Assembly: GCF_013752535.1 (NCBI RefSeq)
Contig: NZ_CP058348.1
Coordinates: forward strand, 3,410,001 to 3,474,000
Reading direction: 5' to 3'
DNA from: Bdellovibrio sp. KM01
Lineage (GTDB): Bacteria; Bdellovibrionota; Bdellovibrionia; Bdellovibrionales; Bdellovibrionaceae
Length of the DNA: 64,000 nt
Below are positions 27,190 to 36,246 of the stretch, piece by piece. The position numbers and the translations under genes are program-made. The notes below the pieces were generated by a model. That model was given only the letters and a program-made list of their open reading frames with translations. It did no database searches and was not told the origin of the DNA. How positions within the stretch are numbered: position 1 is the stretch's first letter; each line of letters begins with the position of its first letter.

Positions 27190-29490
27190 GTGGATGTATT
27201 GGAATTTGTTACGAAAAATTTGAATCCGGCACAGAAGGAAGCAGTTGAGACCCTGGAAGGGCCGATTCTGATTCTGGCGGGAGCAGGTTCCGGCAAAACC
27301 CGCGTTCTTACTCATCGCATGGCCAATATGATCGGAAACGGCGCCGCAAGCCCCGAAGAAATCCTTATGGTGACCTTTACAAATAAGGCCGCCAAAGAGA
27401 TGGAACATCGTATTTACAAGCTTCTGACGGACCTTCAAGTTCCGGTTCACAGCCAGCTTTGGATTTCCACTTTCCATAGTTTCTGCGTGCGCGTTTTACG
27501 CCAACACGTGACCCTTTTGGATTATAAACCGTTCTTTGGAATCTATGACTCTTCTGATTCGCTGGCGCAAATCAAAAAAGTTATGACCGCTTTGAACATC
27601 AACGACAAAATTTATCCTGCTAAAAATTTTCAAGGCCGTATCAGCAGCGCCAAAATGTTGGGTCTGACTCCTGACCAATTTGAAAAGGGCAACAAACGCC
27701 TGATGGACCAAAAAACGGTCGAGGTGTACAAAGCCTACGAAAACGAAATGAAAAAAGCGAACAGCATGGATTTCGACGATCTTCTGATGAAGACTTACGA
27801 ACTCTTCCGCATGTATCCAGACATCCTCGCTCAGTACCAGCAAAAATTCCGCTTCATCATGGTGGATGAATATCAAGATACGAATCACATCCAATATCTT
27901 TTGGTGCAAATGCTGGCGAAAGCTCACCGTAACTTGTGCGTCGTCGGTGACGAAGATCAATCGATCTATTCGTGGCGTGGAGCAGACATCAAAAACATTC
28001 TGGATTTCGAAAAAGACTTCCCAGAAGCGAAAGTTGTAAAGCTCGAAGAAAACTATCGTTCTTCAGCGAACATCGTGAACGCGGCGACAGCCGTGATCAA
28101 AAACAACTCGCAACGTAAAGACAAAACTCTTTTCACTTCCAACACGGAAGGCGACCTGATCAACGTGCGCGAAGAGCGTAACGAATACGACGAAGCGAAA
28201 TTCGTCGCAAAAACAATTCAGACGATGATCAACGAGGGCGAAGGGTCTTACAATGACTACGCCGTGTTTTACCGCACCAATGCGCAGTCTCGCGTGCTTG
28301 AAGAACAACTGCGCACCTTTGGCATTCCTTACCGCTTGATCGGCGGCGTGCGTTTCTATGAACGCATGGAAATCAAAGACATCATTTGCTACCTGAAACT
28401 TTCCATCAACCCGGCGGACGATATTGCCTTCAAACGTATTATCAATGTGCCGGCGCGTGGTATCGGCAAAACGACTGTCGAGAAAATCGAAGAGCTGGCT
28501 TTCCAAAAAAATATGACTTTGATGGAAGCCGCAGAAAAAGCTGTGAATGAACGCCTGTTCAACGCCGGCACTTCTGGAAAAGTTCGCAGATTCCTGGATT
28601 TGATGACAGAACTTACAGCGAATGCAAATGCGTTTAAGCTGACTGATTTCTATCACATCGTATTGGACCGCTCTGAATACTTGATGGCCTTGAAAAAAGA
28701 CGAGTCTCCAGAAGCACAAGCCCGTATCGAAAACTTAGAAGAACTCGACAATGCTATCGCTCAATTCGCGAAAGAACGTGGCGAGGAATCCACTTTGACC
28801 AGCTTCCTGGAAGAAATGGCTTTGGTAAATGACGTTGATTCCCTGGATCAGGAACAAAACTCTGTGACCATGATGACACTTCATATCTCCAAAGGTTTGG
28901 AGTTCCCTTATGTGTTCGTGGTGGGCTTAGAGGAAAACCTTTTCCCCAGCTCGCGCAGTGCTGAATCAGAATCCGAAGAGGATGTTGAAGAAGAGCGCCG
29001 CCTGGCCTATGTCGGTATGACTCGCGCCCGTCAAAAATTGTGGCTGACTTATGCAAAGATGCGCCGTGTATGGGGGCAGGAGCAATTCAATCCGCCATCA
29101 CGCTTCATCAAAGAAATTCCGACGCAGTTTGTGAATTTCAAATCCGCGGCGGCCGATGCCCCTCGTTTTGTATCCAGATATGGCACAAGTGGTAGTAATT
29201 CTGACGAATACTTCCCAAGTGCGTGGTCTTCCTCGGGTTCAAGTGATCGCAACAAACCTCGCTCTGGTGGCGATGACTTTGATACCCAAGACTTCCCGGA
29301 TTACGATGACATGGGTTCATCCAGCAAGAGTTCTTACTCTAAAGGTATGCGCGTCCGCCATCCAACATTTGGAGTCGGCACGGTGTACTCCACAGAAGGT
29401 GCTGGGGATAATTTGAAGGTCAGCGTTATGTTCACAGACAATACCGTGAAAAAGTTTGTCGTTAAATACGCGCGTCTTGAAAGAGTTTAA
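27190..29490 (+). CDS. UvrD/PcrA-type DNA helicase
   Basis: 766 residues from a GTG at 27190 with GAGGAG 6 bases upstream. SF1A 3'-5' helicase for repair and clearing of proteins from DNA. Motif I ILAGAGSGKTRVLTHR, Ia MVTFTNKAAKEM, II MVDEYQDTN, III VVGDEDQSIYSWRGAD, IV KLEENYRSS, V MTLHISKGLEFPYVFVVGLEENLFPS, VI ERRLAYVGMTRARQKLW. The end (GMRVRHPTFGVGTVYS...YARLERV) is the Tudor-like PcrA/UvrD C-terminal domain that binds RNA polymerase. A Ser/Asp-rich linker precedes it. PcrA and UvrD cannot be told apart here. Confidence 0.96.
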   Translation: MDVLEFVTKNLNPAQKEAVETLEGPILILAGAGSGKTRVLTHRMANMIGNGAASPEEILMVTFTNKAAKEMEHRIYKLLTDLQVPVHSQLWISTFHSFCVRVLRQHVTLLDYKPFFGIYDSSDSLAQIKKVMTALNINDKIYPAKNFQGRISSAKMLGLTPDQFEKGNKRLMDQKTVEVYKAYENEMKKANSMDFDDLLMKTYELFRMYPDILAQYQQKFRFIMVDEYQDTNHIQYLLVQMLAKAHRNLCVVGDEDQSIYSWRGADIKNILDFEKDFPEAKVVKLEENYRSSANIVNAATAVIKNNSQRKDKTLFTSNTEGDLINVREERNEYDEAKFVAKTIQTMINEGEGSYNDYAVFYRTNAQSRVLEEQLRTFGIPYRLIGGVRFYERMEIKDIICYLKLSINPADDIAFKRIINVPARGIGKTTVEKIEELAFQKNMTLMEAAEKAVNERLFNAGTSGKVRRFLDLMTELTANANAFKLTDFYHIVLDRSEYLMALKKDESPEAQARIENLEELDNAIAQFAKERGEESTLTSFLEEMALVNDVDSLDQEQNSVTMMTLHISKGLEFPYVFVVGLEENLFPSSRSAESESEEDVEEERRLAYVGMTRARQKLWLTYAKMRRVWGQEQFNPPSRFIKEIPTQFVNFKSAAADAPRFVSRYGTSGSNSDEYFPSAWSSSGSSDRNKPRSGGDDFDTQDFPDYDDMGSSSKSSYSKGMRVRHPTFGVGTVYSTEGAGDNLKVSVMFTDNTVKKFVVKYARLERV

Positions 29491-29558
29491 TAGAAATCCG
29501 GTTGACTCCTTTTTGATAAACAACAATCATTTTGTTGAACATTTAAAGGAGTCTCATC

Positions 29559-30125
29559 ATGAAAAAACTTTTTGTAGCAGCAGCATTGATCGCTTCCGCA
29601 TTTTGCTCTGTAGCATCTGCGAAAGATTACTCATCAACTTCATTTACTTCTTACAGCTCTCAACCGTTGAACGAAGTTACAACTAATCTTACAACAGGTT
29701 ACTTCTTCTCTGGCGAAAGATGTAAAGATTGCGACAGCGGCAGCGACCTGACTGTTAACGTCTCTTACCTTCGTTATTTGACTGACGGCTGGCAAGTGGG
29801 CGGCGAAGGTGGTCTTCAACTTCTTTCTAAACAATTCTCTGGAACTGGCAGCAGCGAAACATTGATCACTCTAGTTGGTATCGGTGCATACAACTTCCAA
29901 TCTGATATCAAAACTTCTATGTACGCTAAAGCAGGTGTGGGCTTGTACCCTGTTCTTGATGGAACTAGCTACAAATCACAACTTGGTTTCTTTATCGGTG
30001 GTGGTAAACGCTTCCAAATCTTTAACAGCATCACGTACACTCCAGAAGTTCGCCTTGAAAAACACGGTGACTTGGATATGGGAATCAGCATCGCATTCCT
30101 AAACTTCTCTCTTTTCTGGAACTAA
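29559..30125 (+). CDS. Secreted outer-membrane beta-barrel protein
   Basis: 188 residues with signal peptide (KLFVAAALIASAFCSVASA). AAAGGAG lies upstream of the ATG. The mature protein shows amphipathic strands (ATGYFFSG-like, LTVNVSYLRYLTDGWQVGGEGGLQLLS, SMYAKAGVGLYP, QLGFFIGGGKRF, TPEVRLEKH) and ends FSLFWN, with a near-terminal aromatic typical of barrels. A CKDC motif near residue 53 may form a disulfide. Function unknown. Terminator follows. Confidence 0.78.
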   Translation: MKKLFVAAALIASAFCSVASAKDYSSTSFTSYSSQPLNEVTTNLTTGYFFSGERCKDCDSGSDLTVNVSYLRYLTDGWQVGGEGGLQLLSKQFSGTGSSETLITLVGIGAYNFQSDIKTSMYAKAGVGLYPVLDGTSYKSQLGFFIGGGKRFQIFNSITYTPEVRLEKHGDLDMGISIAFLNFSLFWN

Positions 30126-30150
30126 TTATTTCTAAAAGATTGAATACGAA

Positions 30151-30178
30151 AGGCTCTGGGCAACCAGGGCCTTTTTTA
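30151..30178 (+). terminator. Rho-independent terminator
   Basis: AAGGCtCTGG / CCAGgGCCTT stem, 4-base GCAA loop, then a T-run. It lies 26 bases after the 29559-30125 stop. Confidence 0.88.
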
Positions 30179-30273
30179 TTTTACGGGTCTGGTTTTCTTT
30201 AACTCCTAGCCTGGAGTCCTACCCGGGGTCAGGAAGCTTTTGATTTTGTCTTTCAAGTTGCTACGCTTTTAGT

Positions 30274-30735
30274 ATGACAACATTCAAGTATTTCATCGTG
30301 GCTCTAAGTCTTCTTGTATCTTCTTTCTCTTTTGCAGCCGCTCGCCCCGGTTTTAAACTTATCGGTCCCAAAGCAGTCACCGAAGACAACGTAAAATTCC
30401 GCTGGATGAGTAACGATGGTGAAATCATTTTGAACTGCTCGCACGTCTATGATCGCCCCGATGCTTGGGATTGGGATGTTTGGTGTGGCAAGGGAACTAA
30501 AATGCTTCGCGAATTCCGCGTGCATTTCTTGGTTCAAGAATACAATCACCCAAAACTAGAAAAAAAAGCATTTCAAGTTTTGTACTGGGTGACAGATCGC
30601 AATTCAGAACCGCGCAAGTTTGATTCCATGTCGCAATGGCTGCAATTCAACGGCAAACCTGATGTCGAGTATTTCAGCTTCTCAGTCGGCGTAGAAAACG
30701 ACTACGGTATTCTGGAACTGGATTACCGCCCGTAA
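30274..30735 (+). CDS. Secreted protein of unknown function
   Basis: 153 residues with signal peptide (FIVALSLLVSSFSFA, cleavage near AAA). The mature part is rich in Trp, Tyr and Phe (RPDAWDWDVWCGKG, QVLYWVTDRN, YFSFSVGVENDYGILELDY), suggesting an all-beta domain; two Cys (LNCSHV, DVWCGKG) could bond. No family recognised. Stands alone between terminator and a palindrome. Confidence 0.7.
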   Translation: MTTFKYFIVALSLLVSSFSFAAARPGFKLIGPKAVTEDNVKFRWMSNDGEIILNCSHVYDRPDAWDWDVWCGKGTKMLREFRVHFLVQEYNHPKLEKKAFQVLYWVTDRNSEPRKFDSMSQWLQFNGKPDVEYFSFSVGVENDYGILELDYRP

Positions 30736-30763
30736 GAATACTTTCATCCAAACGTTGTGCGTT

Positions 30764-30784
30764 GCGGAACCGCAGCGGTTCCGC
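30764..30784. terminator. 21-base G/C-rich palindrome between convergent genes
   Basis: GCGGAACCGC-A-GCGGTTCCGC, a perfect 10-base inverted repeat with a 1-base centre, between convergent genes ending at 30735 and 30807. It lacks a T-run, so intrinsic termination is uncertain; it could stall either transcript or bind a protein. Confidence 0.45.
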
Positions 30785-30806
30785 ATGATGTCACCAAAAT
30801 AACATT

Positions 30807-31997
30807 TTAATAATTTTTAGATTTTGCCGACTTTAGCTGATTCCACTCTTGTTCGTAGTGATGCAGCTCGGGCTTTTTGATTTTATCTGGTGCAGGGCTG
30901 ATATACTGAGCTTGCACTCCATCCCACCCTGTATAGGTGCGAACATTGCCCTCGCGAGATGTTTCAAAATTGGGAACCAAATAAGTTTTTCCACCGCCAT
31001 CTGGAATATCCACAGACAGATTCGGCATCGCAAGGCCTGACAAGTGCCCCCACAACTCTTTTTGAATTTCCAAAGAATCTTCAATCGAAGTGCGCAAGTG
31101 ATCCGTTCCTTGCGAAGGGTCGCACTGAAACATGTAGTACGGTTTTACTCGCAAGAACAACAAACGACGATTCAAAGCTTGCACCAAGGCTGGATGATTG
31201 TTTACGCCGTTAAGCAACACCATCTGATTCATCACCGGTACCCCGTTATCCACCAGCTTTTCCAGACCAGCAGCTGCTTCCGCGGTTAATTCATTGGGAT
31301 GATTAAAGTGCGACATCAAAAACACTGGCTTGTGCTTTTTCAAAATTTTTACCAGATCGTCAGTGATACGCATCGGGCAGACCACTGGCATACGGGATCC
31401 GATACGGATGATTTCAACATGCTCAATCGCACGCAAGTCACCCAACACTCGATCCAGCTGGCCATCACTCACCGTCAACGGATCGCCGCCCGATAAGATG
31501 ACTTCGCGAATACCTGGATGAGTTTTTATATAGCTGATCGCTTTTTCGTATTCTTCGTTACGAATAAAAGCCTGTTCCTGACCGGTAAAATGCTTACGCG
31601 TGCAGAAGCGACAATAAACGCTACAAATATCCGTGATCAAAAACAGCACGCGATCTGAATAGCGATGAATCACGCGCGGAGCCGGATTGTTTTTCCGCTC
31701 CCCCAAAGGATCCAGCATCTGCTGCAAACCTTCTTCGATTTCAAACTTTTGTGGCATCAAAATCTGGCGAATAGATTCGCCTTCGCCACCGGCCAAGCTC
31801 GCATAATATGGCGTTGTACGGATATTAAAGAGCTCGCTGCCTTCACTGAAAGCGGCACGCTCGTTTTCAGACAGATCAAAGGCCTTTTCAAAATCAGCTT
31901 TAGTCTTAAGTGAATGACGAAGCTGCCACGTCCAATTGTTCCAATCAGAGTCGGCGATATCAGCAGGTTTACGGGAATAAGGGAAATGCAGCTTCAT
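30807..31997 (-). CDS. Lysine 2,3-aminomutase family radical SAM enzyme
   Basis: About 396 residues from the ATG at 31997 (an in-frame extension of 24 codons lacks family similarity). Radical SAM cluster CSVYCRFC (CxxxCxxC) with TRKHF after it, SAM-binding GGDPLTVSD, and a PLP-lysine motif PDGGGKTYLVP near the C-terminus. The opening DWNNWTWQLRHSLKT is the KamA/EpmB entry. Length favours KamA (L-lysine to beta-lysine) over the shorter EpmB, but substrate cannot be settled; no efp or epmA gene is near. Confidence 0.9.
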   Translation of the reverse strand: MKLHFPYSRKPADIADSDWNNWTWQLRHSLKTKADFEKAFDLSENERAAFSEGSELFNIRTTPYYASLAGGEGESIRQILMPQKFEIEEGLQQMLDPLGERKNNPAPRVIHRYSDRVLFLITDICSVYCRFCTRKHFTGQEQAFIRNEEYEKAISYIKTHPGIREVILSGGDPLTVSDGQLDRVLGDLRAIEHVEIIRIGSRMPVVCPMRITDDLVKILKKHKPVFLMSHFNHPNELTAEAAAGLEKLVDNGVPVMNQMVLLNGVNNHPALVQALNRRLLFLRVKPYYMFQCDPSQGTDHLRTSIEDSLEIQKELWGHLSGLAMPNLSVDIPDGGGKTYLVPNFETSREGNVRTYTGWDGVQAQYISPAPDKIKKPELHHYEQEWNQLKSAKSKNY

Positions 31998-32311
31998 TGA
32001 GAGGGTGTTATCGATGAATTTACGTCTATGCGCAAGCGGAAGCGCCACAAAGTGGCATTTTGGCGGCATTTCCTTACCAGGCCCCTCTGTGGAGGTAACC
32101 TATTGATTTTTAGGGACTATTTCCAATTCTCATAGTGGCACTCCAGAAGTTCGACATGTGAGTTTTTATAGGACACCGATCTCAACATGAGAATAAGCAA
32201 GATATTCGCGGGGTTATCCGTGCCAGTTCAGGGACCCTAAGTTGGCGCGCACTTCGCTTTACCTTCTAGTAGGAAAAAGGGTCTGGAAGACCCGTTAACT
32301 AGGAGGACTTT
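31998..32311. promoter_or_regulatory. 314-base divergent intergenic region
   Basis: No gene seen. It holds small hairpins: GCCAC-aaa-GTGGC near 32043 and GGGTCT-gga-AGACCC near 32279-32293, the latter about 18 bases before the strong AGGAGG site of the 32312 gene. Promoters for both flanking genes must lie here, but I cannot place boxes. Confidence 0.4.
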
Positions 32312-33814
32312 ATGAAATTCAACGATACACAAAAGAAATGGGCCATGACCGGTGTTCTATTAGCCGTGCTTGGATTTAATATCTCACCACCAAAATCTGT
32401 GAGAGGTTTTTCATTAACAGAGATGGCATCCACTGAAGACGTGAAGATCGACGAGATCACTCGCGAAGACGGTGTTTATGAAGCTAAATACTCTAAATTC
32501 AATGATAACCAAACACTCGTTGAATATCGTAAAATCCTGACCGAATCAGGCGCCGAAGTAAATTGCGATATTTGTATGGAAAAAATGGTTCTTGATAAGC
32601 CATTCGCAACTCGCGTTGATGTCCTTAATATGAATCTGATGAAAGCGCTTTCAGCAGTAGAACCAAAAGTAGCAGCGGCAACCGCATCACGCGGCGAAGC
32701 TCGCAGACGTTCTGCTAGAGGCGTTAAAGAAGAACAAGCTGTAAAAGAAACGAAGAGAGCACCTAAGGAAGAAGAAGAGGAAATGGATACTGAAGAAGAA
32801 TCTTCAGCATTCTCTTCATCACTAGCTTCTCTTGCGGAAACTTGTAAAGCTAAGAAAAAAGGCATGAAGCAACTAGAGTGCCTATCTAACGGTCTTTCTA
32901 GACTCATGGAAAAGACTGACTCTGAAGAAATCGAAGATGCAGCAGTTAAATCGTTCATCCAACGTAAAGTTCTTCCACTTCAGGCAGACTTGGTTTTGAA
33001 AAACAGAAAAGCTCAGTACGAATACGCTCTTAACGGCGGAGAAGAACCACCTGAGACGACTTTGTCGATCCTTAAACCAATGGAAGACATCATCGCAAGC
33101 ATCCCGGAAGACCATGCAGCACTTCAATCCGCATTGGTTAAATCCACAGCTGCGGTAAAGGCATCTGAATTGAAGTTTATCTCCAACTTGAACGCTCGCG
33201 CACAAAACAGTGAAGGTATCGAGAAAACAGAGTTGTTGAATGAATCCAACTGGAGAATGAACTCTTCAAGAACTATCGATAACGATTTGCAAAGAATGAT
33301 TTCTCAAGCGCTTTATGTGTCTGACGGAATGTCTCAAGCAAATAAATTGTCTTCAGCTCTTCAAGGGCAGTTGAACCAAGTTTGGGTAGACTACAGCAAC
33401 GGCCGCTTGGGCACCTCTGAAACTTTCCAAATTGGTGATGGAGTATACACTCGCGTAGGTACAGTAAATAATCGCGGTGGTATAACTCCAACACAAATCA
33501 ACACAACAGGTGTGATTGTACCGAATACGCAGTTCACTCAAACGAATTTGATGCCGATCCAAGTTCCAACGAACAATGGAGTAGCAGCGGTTCCGTCGCA
33601 ACAACAAATGTTCGCTCAGCCGCAACAACAAGTTCAGTTTGTGAACCAACAACCACAACAACAGTTTGTAGGTCAGCCACAGCAGTTCGTTCCACAACAA
33701 CAGTTCACTGCTCCGCAAACTCAAGCAGGTGTTGTGAATATGGGAACTTTCAGAACAGGTGGCGTACCAGCAACAGTGGGTAACGGTATCCAGGTAGTTC
33801 CTCGCGGCCAATAG
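32312..33814 (+). CDS. Large Gln-rich exported or membrane-anchored protein, unknown function
   Basis: 500 residues with AGGAGG before the ATG. A single hydrophobic stretch (WAMTGVLLAVLGFNI, about 11-25) may be a signal or anchor. Then come a CDICMEKM Cys pair near 90, a basic-then-acidic segment (about 125-165, with EEEEEMDTEEE-like runs), a long helical middle (175-380), and a C-terminal Gln-rich tail (about 425-480, repeated QQQ/QPQ units with Phe and Val). Likely partly coiled coil and partly disordered. No family recognised. A hairpin at 33846 follows. Confidence 0.75.
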   Translation: MKFNDTQKKWAMTGVLLAVLGFNISPPKSVRGFSLTEMASTEDVKIDEITREDGVYEAKYSKFNDNQTLVEYRKILTESGAEVNCDICMEKMVLDKPFATRVDVLNMNLMKALSAVEPKVAAATASRGEARRRSARGVKEEQAVKETKRAPKEEEEEMDTEEESSAFSSSLASLAETCKAKKKGMKQLECLSNGLSRLMEKTDSEEIEDAAVKSFIQRKVLPLQADLVLKNRKAQYEYALNGGEEPPETTLSILKPMEDIIASIPEDHAALQSALVKSTAAVKASELKFISNLNARAQNSEGIEKTELLNESNWRMNSSRTIDNDLQRMISQALYVSDGMSQANKLSSALQGQLNQVWVDYSNGRLGTSETFQIGDGVYTRVGTVNNRGGITPTQINTTGVIVPNTQFTQTNLMPIQVPTNNGVAAVPSQQQMFAQPQQQVQFVNQQPQQQFVGQPQQFVPQQQFTAPQTQAGVVNMGTFRTGGVPATVGNGIQVVPRGQ

Positions 33815-33845
33815 TCGGAACGAAACTACAATAGCAGAATCCTCC

Positions 33846-33868
33846 AACGGGTCCATGACGGGCCCGTT
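33846..33868 (+). terminator. Possible terminator hairpin
   Basis: AACGGG...CCCGTT with an 11-base inner part that can pair further (GTCC/GGGC partly), followed by TTCC. Weak T-run. It lies 32 bases after the Q-rich gene and before the lipoprotein pair. Confidence 0.4.
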
Positions 33869-33895
33869 TCCTACTAAGAGAAGAAAGGAGATCAC

Positions 33896-34891
33896 ATGAA
33901 AAAATACATCATTGCTACAACGGTAATGCTTTCTTTTTTGATAGGATGCTCCTTTTCAAAAGATAACAATAAAGGGAAAACCCAACAAATTACCGAACAG
34001 TCACCAGAAGATATTTTCAGCATTGTAAAACACGGAAGTGTTGAGGACTTGATTGAAGAACTGAAGAAATATAATCCATATCAGCTAACATATGCATCCA
34101 AAGATGGACGCTCATTACTGCAAGTATCAGTCGATCGTGGAAGTACGGAGGTCGCTAGCATTTTGCTAAATGCTGGTGCTTCTCCATATTACCCTGACTC
34201 CAATGGAAAAAGCTTTTATAGTTCCTTCGAAGATTCAAATGTAATCAGCACTTCCATTGAAGCACACATTGCCAAAGGTTCGACATCTTACCTCGCAAAA
34301 GAATTTTCCTATTCGCGTCCTGACAAAATTCAATACTTTATCAGACAAGTTAATCAGCATCTTCTGCCTTGTGATCAAACGTTAGCACAACTTTTGAACA
34401 GCAATGATGGCCCCGCTAACGTATCTCTATTCTTAAGTGAAGTGAAGAACTGTGAACAAACGATAATTAGGAAAAACGTAAAATACATCTTTGAATCAGC
34501 CACAAAGAATTTCTTAGTTAAAAACAACATCTCCGGGCCAGATTATCTAAAAATTCTGAACACCATACCTGAATCGTTCAAATATGATTTAATCTATGTC
34601 AAAACCATCTCCAAATCCCCTTCCTGGGAAATTGGTGTCCATCCAGAAGTTGTATTGAATACGTTGAGAAAATACTATCCCGACAAAATTGCGCTCATTT
34701 TATCGGAACTACAAAAGAAAAGACTACATAACGAACCTGCATTTGCTCTGGTTTCAAGCAAGGAAAAGTATACTCCCATGGGAAACTTAAATGAATACTT
34801 TCATTCACCAAGGCAATATTCTTTGATCGAGGAACCTATAATTCAGATAATTAATCCCACTTTATTAGAAGATGACGGGGATAACCTATGA
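33896..34891 (+). CDS. Lipoprotein with ankyrin repeats
   Basis: 331 residues. Lipobox LIGC after a short signal (MKKYIIATTVMLSFLIGC) gives a lipid-anchored protein at Cys 18. Residues 45-115 hold about two ankyrin-like repeats (IVKHGSVEDLIEELKKY, DGRSLLQVSVDRGSTEVASILLNAGASPYYPDSNGKSF). The rest is helical and unassigned. The DNA is visibly richer in A/T than the flanks, and codon choice (AAT, ATA, TTA) differs, which hints at transfer or relaxed selection. Its stop overlaps the next lipoprotein start by 4 bases. Confidence 0.8.
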   Translation: MKKYIIATTVMLSFLIGCSFSKDNNKGKTQQITEQSPEDIFSIVKHGSVEDLIEELKKYNPYQLTYASKDGRSLLQVSVDRGSTEVASILLNAGASPYYPDSNGKSFYSSFEDSNVISTSIEAHIAKGSTSYLAKEFSYSRPDKIQYFIRQVNQHLLPCDQTLAQLLNSNDGPANVSLFLSEVKNCEQTIIRKNVKYIFESATKNFLVKNNISGPDYLKILNTIPESFKYDLIYVKTISKSPSWEIGVHPEVVLNTLRKYYPDKIALILSELQKKRLHNEPAFALVSSKEKYTPMGNLNEYFHSPRQYSLIEEPIIQIINPTLLEDDGDNL

Positions 34892-35868
34892 AATATTTCC
34901 TCTTTTTTATATTGGTCATCGCCGGTTGTTCATTCAAAAAGAATGCAAATTCAGATGGAAAAACTGCCTCCGAAATGAATCGAGTATTGAGCATAGAAGC
35001 CATCCGTAAAATACAAGAAGATCCGGCTGAAGCTGCCATTAAGTATCTGGAATCGATTCCATCGGAATCAATTTTAAATACTTCGCTCGAAAGTGAGATT
35101 GTTAGCAGCGCACTAATTCGTGGTGAACCTAAACTTATCTCATATGTCACAAAAAGATTCTCTATATATATCGACGCAGGAAAGCATCGTAACTACCTGC
35201 TCGATCCAGCATTTGCCTCAAATACTTTCGACATGGTAACCACAATTAATGCACAACTGCTTGATGATTTGCAAAAAGTAGAACAGAAAAATATCAGTGC
35301 ATTCCTTAAGAAGAATAGAATTCCGTGTATTGCATTATTTGACCTTACTCAAGAGGTTCGCCTCAGAATGGCGGCAATAAACATAAATCCAAACTTCGAT
35401 AATCTTAACTACTACTTCCAGAATTCTGAAGAATGTAATCTTGCAAACTCAAAGTATAAATCGGAATGGATGGATAAAGGTGTAGCAGCCCAGTTTTCAT
35501 CTAACATTTACCCGAAAAAAAGTTTTCTTTTTCTAGCGAGCTTGTTTAATAACCATGAATACAAATCTGATCTTGGAAAATTCATTCCAAAATCTGCCTT
35601 TAGTGAAATTGATTTAATTGGCTACATCAATCGAAAATATGGTTCTGAACTACCGGAAGCTGACCACTGCCTAGAAGAAATAACAAGAATCTCCGACAAT
35701 TACTATAGCCAAGTAAATCACGATCTATCAAATATTGAAGACGACAAGCAAAAAGAGCAGTTCATGAGTAACATTGACTCTCAATTAATGACTTACAGAC
35801 AGCTTTCTCGAACAGCTATTCAAAGAATAGACTTAGCTTTGACAACTCCAAGTCGATTTTTTCCTTGA
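34888..35868 (+). CDS. Lipoprotein of unknown function, coupled to ankyrin lipoprotein
   Basis: 326 residues with lipobox VIAGC (MKYFLFFILVIAGCSFKK), so lipid-anchored. The remainder is almost all helical and polar, ending TTPSRFFP. No family recognised. Size, lipobox, A/T-rich composition and helical make-up match the upstream gene, and the two may be a diverged pair. The ATG overlaps the previous stop (ATGA-type). The stop abuts the stop of the leftward gene at 35869 with no base between. Confidence 0.75.
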   Translation: MKYFLFFILVIAGCSFKKNANSDGKTASEMNRVLSIEAIRKIQEDPAEAAIKYLESIPSESILNTSLESEIVSSALIRGEPKLISYVTKRFSIYIDAGKHRNYLLDPAFASNTFDMVTTINAQLLDDLQKVEQKNISAFLKKNRIPCIALFDLTQEVRLRMAAININPNFDNLNYYFQNSEECNLANSKYKSEWMDKGVAAQFSSNIYPKKSFLFLASLFNNHEYKSDLGKFIPKSAFSEIDLIGYINRKYGSELPEADHCLEEITRISDNYYSQVNHDLSNIEDDKQKEQFMSNIDSQLMTYRQLSRTAIQRIDLALTTPSRFFP

Positions 35869-36237
35869 TTAACGAAGATAAATTTGAATTTGTGCAGGCA
35901 TATTGCGATCAAGATTGATCACGTTCATGCGGATGTCGCGTACGGAATCTGCCAGGAAGTTTGCGCTGGCGTCGCGAGGGCCGCGGTAATCACCTTGAAT
36001 TGTGAATGCGGAAACTTGACCTTTGTTTTTAAGCCAGATCATGGGATTTTGAATTCGTACGCTGCCACGATTTACTCGAACCAGGATTTGCGAATAAACT
36101 TCCTTGGAATTCACTGGATAGATTTTCATTTGCGGTGCATTCGGAAAAATATTTTCAGTCGCTACCAGCTTCCAGGAACCAGCAAAAGCAGAAGCTGACA
36201 TAATCAATGTCACAAACATCGCGAAGAACTTTTTCAT
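35869..36237 (-). CDS. Small secreted protein of unknown function
   Basis: 122 residues with signal peptide (MKKFFAMFVTLIMSASAFA). The mature domain is beta-rich (WKLVATENIF, YSQILVRVNRGSVRIQNPMIWLKNKGQVSAFTIQG, DIRMNVINLDRNMPAQIQIYL), perhaps a small beta-sandwich. No catalytic motif. Nine bases after the lipoprotein gene at 36247, so probably co-transcribed with it. Confidence 0.72.
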   Translation of the reverse strand: MKKFFAMFVTLIMSASAFAGSWKLVATENIFPNAPQMKIYPVNSKEVYSQILVRVNRGSVRIQNPMIWLKNKGQVSAFTIQGDYRGPRDASANFLADSVRDIRMNVINLDRNMPAQIQIYLR

Positions 36238-36246
36238 ACGAACTCC

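Noticed and set aside
33590-33740. CAA/CAG-rich repeat tract
   Set aside because: It codes for the Gln-rich tail of the upstream protein; it is not an intergenic repeat.
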